A DNA stretch of 45,832 nucleotides, from the NCBI GenBank assembly GCA_021778845.1, contig JAJYBU010000030.1, positions 1 to 45,832 of the forward strand. Reading direction: 5' to 3'. Below the pieces are notes generated by a model, which had not been told where the DNA came from, did not search any database, and was given only the letters and a program-made list of their open reading frames with translations. Source of the stretch: Acidobacteriota bacterium (lineage in GTDB: Bacteria; Acidobacteriota; Terriglobia; Terriglobales; Acidobacteriaceae). Numbering within the stretch: the stretch's first letter is position 1; each line of letters opens with the position of its first letter. The position numbers and the translations under genes were made by a program. Of the stretch, positions 1 to 7,176 are shown one piece after another.

Positions 1-2
1 TC

Positions 3-338
3 GCCGAGGCGCTGGAGCGCGATGAGTCGCGGCTGCGGGGGTTCATACGCAAACGGGTGCTGGATACGGCCGATGCGGAGGATGTGCTGCAGGATGTTTT
101 CTATGAGCTGATCCAGGCGTATCGGCTGATGAAGCCCGCGGAGCAGACGACGGCGTGGCTGTTTCGCGTGGCACGCAACCGGATGGTGGATCTGTTTCGG
201 AGGAAGAAGGCGGTGTCGCTGAACGAGCCAGCGGGCACAGACGAGGATGCGCGGGTCCTGGGACTCCGGTGGCAGGGGCGCGGATTCGGGCACGGGCGTG
301 GATGTGGCCGTGGGGGCAGGGTCGTGGGAGGTGGATAG
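3..338 (+). pseudogene. ECF-type sigma-70 factor remnant (5' end outside window, 3' part lost)
   Basis: The frame is open from the window edge and reads sigma-70 region 2: an ADAEDVLQDVFYELI helix, then WLFRVARNRMVDLFRRKK, the -10 recognition part of ECF sigma factors. After about position 240 the reading turns into Gly/Arg-rich sequence unlike any sigma factor, and stops at 338. Region 4, needed for -35 binding, is absent in all forward frames before the next gene. I infer a 3'-truncated, probably non-functional gene. The true start is upstream of the window. A very short sigma-like protein is possible but unlikely. Confidence 0.6.
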
Positions 339-380
339 TGGGAGGGCCATGAGAAAAGAATACAAAAAGTAATTGTCAGG

Positions 381-439
381 TGTTGCTTAAACAACGAATG
401 TTGTGTTTATTATGAATCAACAGATGTTGTTTAGACATC
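381..439. promoter_or_regulatory. Candidate operator region: three TGTTG-TTA-type repeats upstream of azoR
   Basis: The AT-rich gap between the sigma remnant and the azoreductase holds GTTG-CTTAAA-CAAC (382-395), a related TGTTGTGTTTA near 399, and GATGT-TGTTTAG-ACATC (423-439). The first and last are inverted repeats. Such clustered sites in front of an azoreductase gene fit a MarR/HxlR-type repressor, but no regulator gene is present here. The regulator class is inference. Confidence 0.35.
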
Positions 440-464
440 GATTGTTGCAGAGGAGATTTATTTC

Positions 465-944
465 ATGGCTACACTGCTACATCTCGATTCGAGCCCTATG
501 GGCGCGGCTTCGGTTTCGCGTCATCTGTCAAACACGTTTGTTGAGAACTGGAAGAAGGCGCACCCGGGCGGGACGGTGGTGACGCGCGACCTGACGAAGA
601 GTGGGTTGGTGTCGATCACGGCGGAGTGGGTGGCGGCGGCGTACACGCCAGCGGAGCAGCGGACGGCAGAGCAGAAGGCGGTGCTCGCGAAGTCGGATGA
701 GCTGCTGGCGGAGATTGACGCGGCGGATGAGCTGGCGATCGGCGTGTCGATGCACAACTTCAATATTCCCAGCGTGCTGAAGCTGTGGATTGACCAGGTG
801 GTGCGGGTAGGCCGGACGTTTGCGTACGTCGATGGAGCGCCGAAGGCGTTGCTTGCAGGGAAGAAGGCGAGGCATGGGTGCGGTTGGGATCCGCGCGCAG
901 AGGCTGGCGGCGGCGAGTCGGGCGCGGGACAAGGCTCGCTGTGA
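465..944 (+). pseudogene. azoR: FMN-dependent NADH-azoreductase, C-terminally truncated
   Basis: Intact AzoR proteins are about 200 residues and reduce azo compounds and quinones using NADH and FMN. Here residues 1 to about 134 match well: the FMN phosphate loop SSPMGAASVS near residue 9, and MHNFNIPSVLKLWIDQV, the flavin-binding core. After the GKKA near position 868 the protein changes to a Gly/Ala/Arg-rich tail and stops at residue 159. The usual following strand (TIVVASGG-type) is in no frame nearby. A good SD-like GAGGAG lies just upstream of ATG 465. I call it a decayed or 3'-deleted gene; it could be expressed as a short, inactive protein. Confidence 0.7.
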
Positions 945-982
945 GGGGATAAGTCGTGCTAACCGAGGAGAGGATCGTGAGA

Positions 983-1210
983 ATGACGATGAGATTAAAG
1001 TCGCAAGACTCTGCTGCCGATGAATTCTTTGCCGATGTCGCGTGGAGACCAGTGAACTCAAACATGCAGACCGACGTAATCCCTGAGAGGCCGCTGGCGT
1101 GGGCTGGGGGCGGCGAGCGGGACGAAGCGATCTCGCTGGAGCTGTCGTTGGGCGAATTGCTGTATTACGTGCTGCTGGGAGACGGGAGGGTTGCCGATGA
1201 GCCTACATGA
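983..1210 (+). CDS. Small hypothetical protein (75 aa)
   Basis: I do not recognise this protein. The ATG at 983 follows GAGGAGAGG by 9 nt, a good ribosome-binding site; a GTG at 956 in the same frame is an alternative. The second half is acidic and amphipathic (ERDEAISLELSLGELLYYVLLGDG) and looks protein-like. Its end overlaps the start of the next small ORF by 14 nt, suggesting translational coupling. It lies in a region of decaying genes, so it could also be a leftover. Confidence 0.35.
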   Translation: MTMRLKSQDSAADEFFADVAWRPVNSNMQTDVIPERPLAWAGGGERDEAISLELSLGELLYYVLLGDGRVADEPT

Positions 1211-1292
1211 TCCAGTACGGTTTACCAGCCATGGCGATTGGGGGCTGTGGGTGGTTATGTCGCTGATTGCGCTGGCGTATCTGTTTACGTAG
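1197..1292 (+). CDS. Tiny single-pass membrane protein (31 aa)
   Basis: A 31-residue ORF preceded by GGGAGGG with 6 nt spacing to ATG 1197. After a polar start containing His and Asp, about 17 residues form a hydrophobic segment (WGLWVVMSLIALAYLF) ending almost at the C-terminus. It overlaps the preceding small ORF out of frame. It resembles the small tail-anchored proteins often missed in annotation. Function is unknown, and existence rests on the RBS and the membrane segment only. Confidence 0.35.
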   Translation: MSLHDPVRFTSHGDWGLWVVMSLIALAYLFT

Positions 1293-1294
1293 GG

Positions 1295-1322
1295 CGAAAA
1301 GCGATGCGATGGCTGCGCATCG
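1295..1322 (-). terminator. Rho-independent terminator of the serine hydrolase gene
   Basis: A perfect 7-bp stem, CGATGCG (1302-1308) with CGCATCG (1316-1322), has a 7-nt loop. Read on the minus strand it is followed by CTTTTCGCC, a short U-tract. It lies 24 nt past the stop of the gene ending at 1347. Confidence 0.55.
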
Positions 1323-1346
1323 ATGGGGCTGGGGGATGGCGAAGGC

Positions 1347-2765
1347 TCAGGCCTTGCCGATGACGAGTAGCTGCTCGATCTTGCCGTCGGGTTCGAGGTA
1401 GACGGTGACGAGGACGGTGGTGCCGCTGGAGAAGGCTACGCGGTAGCTGGCGAAGGTCATGCCGCCGCGCAGGGAGGAGTGGCCGGGGGTGACGGTGGTG
1501 ATGGTGCCGAGGGGGGCGAGGCTGGATTGGTAGTCGGCGAGGGCTGTGGCGTTGTAGTAGGCGTTGCAGTCGGCGGTGAAGAGGCTGCGGTCGATGGTGC
1601 CCTTCTGGAGGCCGGTGAGGATGGTCTGGAGCTGGGGGGCGAAGGCTTCGGCAATGGACGGGGTGGGGGCAGCCGCTGCGGGAGCCGGGGGCAGGATGAG
1701 TGGGGCGATCTGGCGGGCGATCTCGCTGGCAGCCTCGGAGGCTTCCTGGTTGGTGAGAACCGCGATGGCTGCGTGGTCGCCGGGGAAGACGACGTTTTCG
1801 GCAACGAAGCCACCGACTTCGCCGGAGTGCTCGATGATGAGGCGGCCGTTCTGGGTGAGGACTTCGACGCCGAGGCCGTAGTGAGAATCCTTGCCGTTCG
1901 CGAGGGTGTAGGGCGTCTCAAAGGCTTTGTAGCTGGCAGGAGTGAGCAGGGACTGGTTGATGAGGGTGAGGTCCCAGGTGAGGAGCTGGGCGACGGGCAT
2001 GGCCAGGTCGCCGTCGCCGAAGTACCAGCCGGGGGCTTCAAGCGCTGCCGGGCGGATGGGCGCGAGTGCGTTGCGCATGTAGCCGGTGACCTGGAGCTTC
2101 GACTGGTCGGTGTTGAGGTTGAGGACGTGCTGGAGGTGCGCGGGGTCAAGGACGTGGTCGCGGAGGAATCTGGCGAATGGCTCGCCGGAGACCTTCTGGA
2201 CGATGAGCGCAGCGAGGACGAAGTTGGTGTTGGAGTACTGCCACTGCGTGCCGGGGTCGAAGTCGAGGGGCTTGCCGGCGAACTGGTGGACGACGGCGAG
2301 GGGGTCGCCGGGGAGGGTCCAGGCGGGGATGGTGTAGTCCTGCGGGGCGTAGTCCTGATAGCCGGAGGTGTGGGTGAGCAGGTTGATGATTTTGACGTCG
2401 TGGGAGCGGGTGAGCTCGGGGAAGAAGTTGCTGACCGGGTCCTGGAGCGAGAGCTTGCCTTGCTGCTGGAGGATCAGGATGGCCGCGGCGGTGAACTGCT
2501 TGGAGATGCTGCCGATGGGGTAGGCCATGCTGGCTTCGGCAGGGACGGGCGGGGAGACTCGCGCGAGCCCGAAGGCGCGGGTGTAGACGATGTGGCCGTC
2601 CTGCACGATGCCGACTGAGGCCGAGGGAACACCGGTGTCGGCGAGGACTTTTTGCGCGATCGCGGCGACTTTGGCGGCGGTGTCGGCTGGGAGTTGCTGG
2701 GCGCATGCGGCTGGTGCGGCAACGGTGGTGGCGGCGAGAAGGGCGGCGGTGAGGAGCAGGCGCAT
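1347..2765 (-). CDS. Exported serine hydrolase (beta-lactamase / DD-peptidase-like, class C fold)
   Basis: A 472-residue protein with a signal peptide (residues 1 to about 23, ending ACAQQ), so it acts in the periplasm or beyond. The penicillin-binding fold motifs are complete: SxxK at Ser86-Lys89 (SISK), YxN at Tyr177-Asn179 (YSN), and HSG at 313-315 in the KTG position. HxG there is typical of esterase/peptidase-like members rather than true AmpC. About 120 residues at the C-terminus form an extra domain after a Pro/Ala-rich linker. I chose ATG 2765 over the longer ORF because it puts the signal peptide first. The substrate cannot be told from sequence; D-amino-acid peptidase or esterase is as likely as beta-lactamase. 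Confidence 0.85.
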   Translation of the reverse strand: MRLLLTAALLAATTVAAPAACAQQLPADTAAKVAAIAQKVLADTGVPSASVGIVQDGHIVYTRAFGLARVSPPVPAEASMAYPIGSISKQFTAAAILILQQQGKLSLQDPVSNFFPELTRSHDVKIINLLTHTSGYQDYAPQDYTIPAWTLPGDPLAVVHQFAGKPLDFDPGTQWQYSNTNFVLAALIVQKVSGEPFARFLRDHVLDPAHLQHVLNLNTDQSKLQVTGYMRNALAPIRPAALEAPGWYFGDGDLAMPVAQLLTWDLTLINQSLLTPASYKAFETPYTLANGKDSHYGLGVEVLTQNGRLIIEHSGEVGGFVAENVVFPGDHAAIAVLTNQEASEAASEIARQIAPLILPPAPAAAAPTPSIAEAFAPQLQTILTGLQKGTIDRSLFTADCNAYYNATALADYQSSLAPLGTITTVTPGHSSLRGGMTFASYRVAFSSGTTVLVTVYLEPDGKIEQLLVIGKA

Positions 2766-2809
2766 AATGGGAGCAGGATAGCATCCCGGCGCCTGCTCCA
2801 CACCGCCGG

Positions 2810-2838
2810 TTGACAAGCGTGAGGTGTGGCCTTACGCT
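2810..2838 (+). promoter_or_regulatory. higBA promoter
   Basis: A perfect -35 TTGACA (2810-2815), a 17-bp spacer and the -10-like TACGCT (2833-2838). The predicted start is near 2845, giving a short leader with GGAG at 2853-2856 before ATG 2866. Confidence 0.6.
2817..2837. promoter_or_regulatory. Probable HigA operator (inverted repeat over the higBA promoter)
   Basis: GCGTGAGG (2817-2824) and CCTTACGC (2830-2837) form an inverted repeat with 7 of 8 matches around a 5-bp centre. It fills the promoter spacer and enters the -10 box, where autorepression by a HigA-type antitoxin is expected. Confidence 0.5.
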
Positions 2839-2865
2839 TTACATAGCGGCGCGGAGCACTATGCC

Positions 2866-3144
2866 ATGATTAAATCCTTCAAACATCGTGGCCTCGAAAG
2901 GTTCTACAACAACGGTTCGAAGGCTGGGATCATCCCCGCACATGCGAAGAAGTTGGGCGATCAGCTTTCGGTGCTCGATGTGGCAACCAAGCCGGGGGAC
3001 CTGGATAAGTCGGGCTGGGAGCTGCACCCGCTGACGGGCAAACTGGCTGGACATTGGTCGATCGCGGTGAACGGCAACTGGCGTTTGACGTTTCGGTTTA
3101 CAGGCGTCGATGTGGAGATCGTCGATTATCAGGACTATCACTAG
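2866..3144 (+). CDS. higB: HigB-family toxin (RelE superfamily mRNA interferase)
   Basis: A 92-residue protein of the HigB/RelE family, whose members cleave mRNA on the ribosome until neutralised by HigA. The family core is clear: basic N-terminus IKSFKHRGLERFY, a central GWELHPLTGKLAGHWSI, and GNWRLTFRF near the C-terminus, ending in an acidic EIVDYQDYH. Length is normal for the family. ATG 2866 is chosen because GGAG sits 9 nt upstream; an upstream in-frame start at 2824 would lie inside the promoter. It is followed 9 nt later by higA, the toxin-first order typical of hig loci. Confidence 0.88.
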   Translation: MIKSFKHRGLERFYNNGSKAGIIPAHAKKLGDQLSVLDVATKPGDLDKSGWELHPLTGKLAGHWSIAVNGNWRLTFRFTGVDVEIVDYQDYH

Positions 3145-3153
3145 GAGGACGTT

Positions 3154-3438
3154 ATGGCGATGTTCAACCCTTCCCATCCCGGCTCGATTCTGCGCGCGTA
3201 CATGGGCGACAGGATCACGGTGAGTGCGCTGGCCAGACACCTGGGGGTTACGCGTGAGCACCTGTCGACAATTCTGAATGAACGCGCGGGCGTGTCGCCG
3301 CTGATGGCGCTGAAGCTGGATGAGGCCTTCGGAACCAGCGACGGGCTCTGGTACAAGCTGCAGACGAACTACGATCTGGCGCGGGCTCGGAAGGTGAAGC
3401 GGGGCAAGGTGAGGCCGCTGTTTGTGGAGGCGGCTTGA
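3154..3438 (+). CDS. higA: HigA-family antitoxin (XRE helix-turn-helix)
   Basis: A 94-residue antitoxin with the HigA signature start FNPSHPGSILR followed by an XRE-type HTH (VSALARHLGVTREHLSTILNERAGVSP, about residues 23-50) and a helix of the form LKLDEAFGTSDGLWYKLQ. It should bind HigB and repress the shared promoter. It follows higB by 9 nt with a strong AGGAGG 5 nt before ATG 3154. The family assignment is firm; whether the pair is active in the host is not shown. Confidence 0.9.
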   Translation: MAMFNPSHPGSILRAYMGDRITVSALARHLGVTREHLSTILNERAGVSPLMALKLDEAFGTSDGLWYKLQTNYDLARARKVKRGKVRPLFVEAA

Positions 3439-3454
3439 GGGGAGCGGTGTAGAA

Positions 3455-3580
3455 CCCCACCCATGACGATGGAACTGTCATGAATGGGGCATCCGGCGAA
3501 ATACAGGGGGCTCTCCGCAACGCAAACGATAAGGCCGTTTGGCTTCGGTCGAAATGACGTATCGTTTGTAGTGATTGGAC
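3455..3580. repeat. Probable interspersed non-coding repeat with terminal hairpin
   Basis: The gap between higA and rpsA starts with an imperfect hairpin: CCCCACCCATGAC (3455-3467) against GTCATGAATGGGG (3477-3489), 11 of 13 paired. A block follows that reads GTCATTTCGACCGAAGCC on the minus strand (about 3541-3558). From memory, blocks of this GTCATTTCGACCGAAG kind recur between genes in Acidobacteriaceae genomes; only one copy is in this window, so repetition cannot be shown here. The hairpin may also end higBA transcription. Confidence 0.4.
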
Positions 3581-3594
3581 AGGTTCTCAACAGC

Positions 3595-3620
3595 AAAGGC
3601 CGCCCGGGTGGGCGGCCTTT
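3595..3620 (-). terminator. rpsA terminator
   Basis: A perfect 11-bp stem AAAGGCCGCCC (3595-3605) / GGGCGGCCTTT (3610-3620) with a GGGT loop, 21 nt beyond the rpsA stop. The stem ends supply a short U-rich run on the minus strand. Confidence 0.75.
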
Positions 3621-3641
3621 GTTGTTGAGCGGAGACAGCGA

Positions 3642-5624
3642 TTAGTCGTTGTCGTTGTCTTCGTTCTCGGATTGCTTCCACTTGAGGAGGTCGCCGAGGG
3701 TGGTGCTGCCGGAGTTGCTGGAGCTCGAAGAGCTGCTGCTGCCGTGGCCCTTCGCGCCCTTGCCCTTGCTGGCTTCCTTGTAGCTCTCGACTTCGGCGCG
3801 GCTGGCTTCTTCGCCAACAGCCTTGATCGAAAGACCGACCTTCTTCTCTTCCTGGTTCATCTTGACGATCTTGAACTCGTGCTCCTGATCGACTTCCAGG
3901 GTGATCTGCTTGCCGTGCTCGTCGACGGCCTCGGAGACGTGGCAGAGGCCCTCGACTCCTTCGGCGATCTCGACAAAGGCGCCGAACTGCGCGGTGCGCA
4001 GGACTTTGCCCTTGATGACGTCGCCGACGCGGTGCTGGGCGAAGAAGGTGTCCCACACATCGGGCTGCATCTGCTTGACGCCGAGCGAGAGGCGGCGGTT
4101 CTCGGGTTCGACGCCGAGGACGATGGCCTTGACCTTCTCACCCTTCTTGAGCACCTCCGAGGGGTGCTTGATGCGCTTGGTCCAGCTGAGGTTCGAGACG
4201 TGAACCAGGCCGTCGATGCCGTCTTCGATCTCGATGAAGGCGCCAAAGTCGGTGAGGTTGCGGACGCGGCCCTCGATGATGGCGCCGACCGGGTACTTGT
4301 CCTCGAGCTGCTCCCAGGGATTGTCCTGAAGCTGCTTCATGCCGAGGGAGATGCGGCGGTCGGTGGGGTTGACCGAGAGGATGATGGTCTCCACTTCGTC
4401 GCCGGGCTTGACCAGCTTGGAGGGGTGCTTCATCCGCTTGGACCAGGTCATTTCGCTGACGTGGACGAGGCCTTCGATGCCCTGCTCCAGCTCAACGAAG
4501 GAGCCGTAGTCGGTGACCGAAAGCACGCGGCCCTTGACGTGGGCGCCGACCGGGTAACGCTCGATGGCGTCGAGCCAGGGATCAGGCGAGAGCTGCTTGA
4601 AGCCGAGCGAGACGCGCTGCTTTTCCTTGTCAAACTTGAGAACCTTGACCTGGATCTCGTCGCCCACGTTGACGAGGTCGCGGGGGTGGGTGAGACGGCC
4701 CCAGCTCATGTCCGTGATGTGGAGCAGGCCGTCGAGGCCGCCCATGTCCACGAACGCGCCGTAGTCGGTGAGGTTCTTGACGACGCCGGTGAAGACCGAG
4801 CCTTCTTCGAGGGTGGAAAGCGTGACGGCCTTCTTCTCGTTCTGCTCCTCTTCGAGGATCTCCTTGCGGGAGATGACGACGTTGCCGCGCTTCTTGTTGA
4901 GCTTGATGACGCGGACTTCAATCTCCGTGCCGATGTAGCCGTCGAGGTTGCGGACGGGACGGACCTCGACCTGCGAGCCGGGGAGGAACGCCTTGATGCC
5001 GATGTCGACGGTGAGACCGCCCTTGACGCGGCTGACGACCATGCCCTTGACGGGGGTCTTGGTGTTGGCCGCCTCTTCCAGCTTGTCCCAGACCTTGTGA
5101 CGCAGAGCCTTCTCGTAGCTGACGAGATAGCCGCCCTCCTTCTCCTCGCGCTCCACGACCACTTCGATGACGTCGCCGACGTTGAACTTCGGCGTGCCGG
5201 TGTGGTCGAGCACCTGCTCCAGCGGAATGAGCCCCTCGGACTTGAGACCGATATCGACCACGACATGCTTGTCGGTGATCTTGATGACGTTGCCGGTGAT
5301 GACGACCTCTTCGGCGGTCAACGCCTGGGCGGCGTCCTTCTCGGCAGCCTGCTCGCGGTCGAAGCTCTCGAGTGCCTTGGCGAAATCCTCGGCGTCATAC
5401 TCGGGCTCGGCGGAAGCGGAGACTTCGACAGCAACGTTGCTGGTCTCGGTCACTGGCTGATCGGCGTGCTGCTCAGCGGGGGTGCTGGGGTTGAGGGAAA
5501 GGTCGTTCGACGCGGCTGTTTCAGTGGTTGCGGCGTCGCTGGTGAGGTCGGGGGCGGTTGATTCCAATGTGGTGTTCAGGGCTATGCTCTCGGGATGGAA
5601 AGAATTGTGGTCGTGGTCGGCCAT
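3642..5624 (-). CDS. rpsA: 30S ribosomal protein S1
   Basis: A 660-residue S1 protein, which helps bind mRNA to the 30S subunit. Six S1 RNA-binding domains are visible at about 106-172, 191-256, 276-344, 361-430, 447-516 and 534-602, with repeated signatures such as LTDYGAFVDMGGLDGLLHITDMSW and HPSKLVKPGDEVE. E. coli S1 is 557 residues; the extra length is an acidic Thr/Ala/Glu-rich N-terminal region of about 100 residues and a C-terminal tail with a run of eight serines followed by an acidic end. ATG 5624 has CGGAG 11 nt upstream. It has its own promoter about 180 nt upstream and a strong terminator. Confidence 0.97.
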   Translation of the reverse strand: MADHDHNSFHPESIALNTTLESTAPDLTSDAATTETAASNDLSLNPSTPAEQHADQPVTETSNVAVEVSASAEPEYDAEDFAKALESFDREQAAEKDAAQALTAEEVVITGNVIKITDKHVVVDIGLKSEGLIPLEQVLDHTGTPKFNVGDVIEVVVEREEKEGGYLVSYEKALRHKVWDKLEEAANTKTPVKGMVVSRVKGGLTVDIGIKAFLPGSQVEVRPVRNLDGYIGTEIEVRVIKLNKKRGNVVISRKEILEEEQNEKKAVTLSTLEEGSVFTGVVKNLTDYGAFVDMGGLDGLLHITDMSWGRLTHPRDLVNVGDEIQVKVLKFDKEKQRVSLGFKQLSPDPWLDAIERYPVGAHVKGRVLSVTDYGSFVELEQGIEGLVHVSEMTWSKRMKHPSKLVKPGDEVETIILSVNPTDRRISLGMKQLQDNPWEQLEDKYPVGAIIEGRVRNLTDFGAFIEIEDGIDGLVHVSNLSWTKRIKHPSEVLKKGEKVKAIVLGVEPENRRLSLGVKQMQPDVWDTFFAQHRVGDVIKGKVLRTAQFGAFVEIAEGVEGLCHVSEAVDEHGKQITLEVDQEHEFKIVKMNQEEKKVGLSIKAVGEEASRAEVESYKEASKGKGAKGHGSSSSSSSSNSGSTTLGDLLKWKQSENEDNDND

Positions 5625-5808
5625 GGATAAGACTGCTCCGGGGTCCAGTACTCAATCGACTGGCATCAGTCGGTAGGTCTCCGATCGGGCGGCAGTGGGA
5701 TGCCTCCCGAAGCGGGTGGATTCTAAACGATGATGTCAGCGGGAATGATGTGAAGCATGGAATAAAGAGAGCTTGCGACTGGATCCCGCGCGCATAGTCT
5801 CAATCGTG

Positions 5809-5837
5809 AGTGTAACAGCGCCAACAACGAGGGTCAA
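5809..5837 (-). promoter_or_regulatory. rpsA promoter
   Basis: On the minus strand TTGACC (5837-5832), a 17-bp spacer and TACACT (5814-5809). The expected start is near 5802, leaving a leader of about 180 nt before ATG 5624, long enough for S1 autoregulation. Confidence 0.6.
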
Positions 5838-5990
5838 TGCGGCTGGCCGGGACCGCTGGTCGATGATCGGACAGCTTGCGCGGCGAGCTGGCGCCGGCAG
5901 AGCACGGGGATGGCTCGGCAGGGCCTTCATTTCGCGGGCTTTGAGTTCTCGGTTTCGCGGACTTTGGATTCTCGGTTTTGGCCAGCTATC

Positions 5991-5996
5991 TATACT
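5991..5996 (+). promoter_or_regulatory. -10 box of a probable leaderless promoter (HIT gene)
   Basis: TATACT ends 6 nt before ATG 6003, so the predicted transcript would begin at or next to the A of ATG. No SD sequence precedes the start. A weak TTGGAT at 5964-5969 is too far away to be a convincing -35. Confidence 0.5.
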
Positions 5997-6002
5997 GCTT
6001 CC

Positions 6003-6587
6003 ATGGACCATTTATGGACACCGTGGCGCTATGCGTATGTGACGGGAGCCGACCGGGCACGGCCCAAACCCGGCGTGCCGGAGGCGCTGGCGGACTGGCC
6101 GGGAGAGATGCATTGCGTCTTCTGCAACATGATTGCCGCAGTGGACTATGCGGTGGAACATGGTATGGCGCGGGAGCAGGCGGAGGCTTCGATCTATCTG
6201 CTGGAGCGGGGGAAAAGCTGCTTCATGGTGCTGAACGCGTTTCCTTACAACAGCGGACACCTGATGGTGGTGCCGTACCGGCATGAGCAGTCGCTGGCGG
6301 CGCTGCCGCTGGCAGAGGCGGACGAGTTGCTGCGGATGACGCGGCGGGCGGAACGCGTGCTGCAGGCGGTGTATCAGCCGCATGGGATGAATATTGGGTT
6401 AAACCTAGGCAAGGCCGCGGGCGCGGGGATCGCCGAGCACCTGCACCTGCATGCGGTTCCGCGCTGGCCGGCGGACAACAACTTTATGAGCGTGCTGGCT
6501 GAGACGCGGGTTCTGCCGGAGATGCTGGAGATGAGCTGGCAGCGGCTGCGAGAGGCGCTGGCGGCGGACACGATCGAGCAGGCGTAA
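6003..6587 (+). CDS. HIT-family nucleotide hydrolase/transferase (Ap4A phosphorylase-like)
   Basis: A 194-residue histidine-triad protein. The catalytic motif HLHLHAV has His146, His148 and His150, preceded by NIGLNLGKAAGAGIAEH, the nucleotide-binding loop. CVFCN (Cys38, Cys41) near the N-terminus and MVLNAFPYNSGHLMVVP are typical of the bacterial branch often annotated as Ap4A phosphorylase or HIT domain protein. These enzymes hydrolyse or transfer nucleotides from dinucleoside polyphosphates or AMP conjugates. I start at ATG 6003 because the family begins MDHLWTPWRY and a -10-like box abuts it; the ORF is open further upstream. The exact substrate is unknown. Confidence 0.88.
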   Translation: MDHLWTPWRYAYVTGADRARPKPGVPEALADWPGEMHCVFCNMIAAVDYAVEHGMAREQAEASIYLLERGKSCFMVLNAFPYNSGHLMVVPYRHEQSLAALPLAEADELLRMTRRAERVLQAVYQPHGMNIGLNLGKAAGAGIAEHLHLHAVPRWPADNNFMSVLAETRVLPEMLEMSWQRLREALAADTIEQA

Positions 6588-6777
6588 ACGGCCGGCGACG
6601 GCACGGTGGCGAGGCCGGGAGGCGCATGGCGTAGCGGCGGTGTCCTATGAGGCGGGCAGGGCGATGCTGCGCGCTCAGATACATGTGGGGGACGTACATC
6701 CTTTTTGCCGCGAGCCGGCATCCAAAAAGATGAACGCGCTGGTGACGACAAATTCACAATTCCGCAGGAGGCTGACT

Positions 6778-7131
6778 ATGACGTACATGCCGCAACCACG
6801 TGTGAACTCCTGGAACAGCGGAAATCGTGAGGTGGCGCACATTCCGGTGGTGTCGCCCAGGCGCAGCGGGCACGGGGGAAGTGCCTGGTCGCTGCCGTTT
6901 ACCGGGCAGGTGATGATCCAGCCGCAGGATGGAGCCGTGGAGACACGGACAAAGCTGTCCAGCATCAGTGCGCAACAGCACAGCGATGTGCTGCACGAGC
7001 CGGAAGACGCGAGACTTACGGGTGGGACGCGCTCACTGGACCGGCGCCTGCTGGGACTGAATGTGATGGAGACTTACCGCAAGACGTGTGGGTCGGTGCG
7101 CGGTGATGTTGTGCGGGCTGACGTAGCGTAG
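6778..7131 (+). CDS. Hypothetical protein (117 aa)
   Basis: I do not recognise it. The reason to believe it is the AGGAGG at 6766-6771, 6 nt before ATG 6778, one of the best SD sequences in the window. The product is polar, with no signal peptide or membrane segment, many Ser/Arg/Gln residues and a stretch WSLPFTGQVMIQP in the middle. It stands alone between a HIT gene and a leftward gene. A longer reading from 6640 has no RBS. Function unknown. Confidence 0.5.
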   Translation: MTYMPQPRVNSWNSGNREVAHIPVVSPRRSGHGGSAWSLPFTGQVMIQPQDGAVETRTKLSSISAQQHSDVLHEPEDARLTGGTRSLDRRLLGLNVMETYRKTCGSVRGDVVRADVA

Positions 7132-7176
7132 CTCCGTACAACCCCTGACATCTCCTCGCAGGCTCAGGCCACCGAT

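Larger units (their letters stand above)
5625..6002. other. Divergent intergenic region between rpsA and the HIT gene
   Basis: The 378-bp gap holds the rpsA promoter (5809-5837, leftward) and a -10-like box directly before the HIT start (rightward). The roughly 180-nt rpsA leader has no obvious known riboswitch or protein-binding motif that I can recognise. No additional gene is supported. Confidence 0.5.

Noticed and set aside
1479..2618. 379-codon open frame antisense to the serine hydrolase
   Set aside because: Gly/Val/Glu-rich shadow; the minus strand carries all three penicillin-binding-fold motifs.
3672..5561. 629-codon open frame antisense to rpsA
   Set aside because: rpsA is certain on the other strand; the antisense frame is open because of GC-rich codon use and gives a low-complexity Asp/Val/Leu/Gly product with no family signature.
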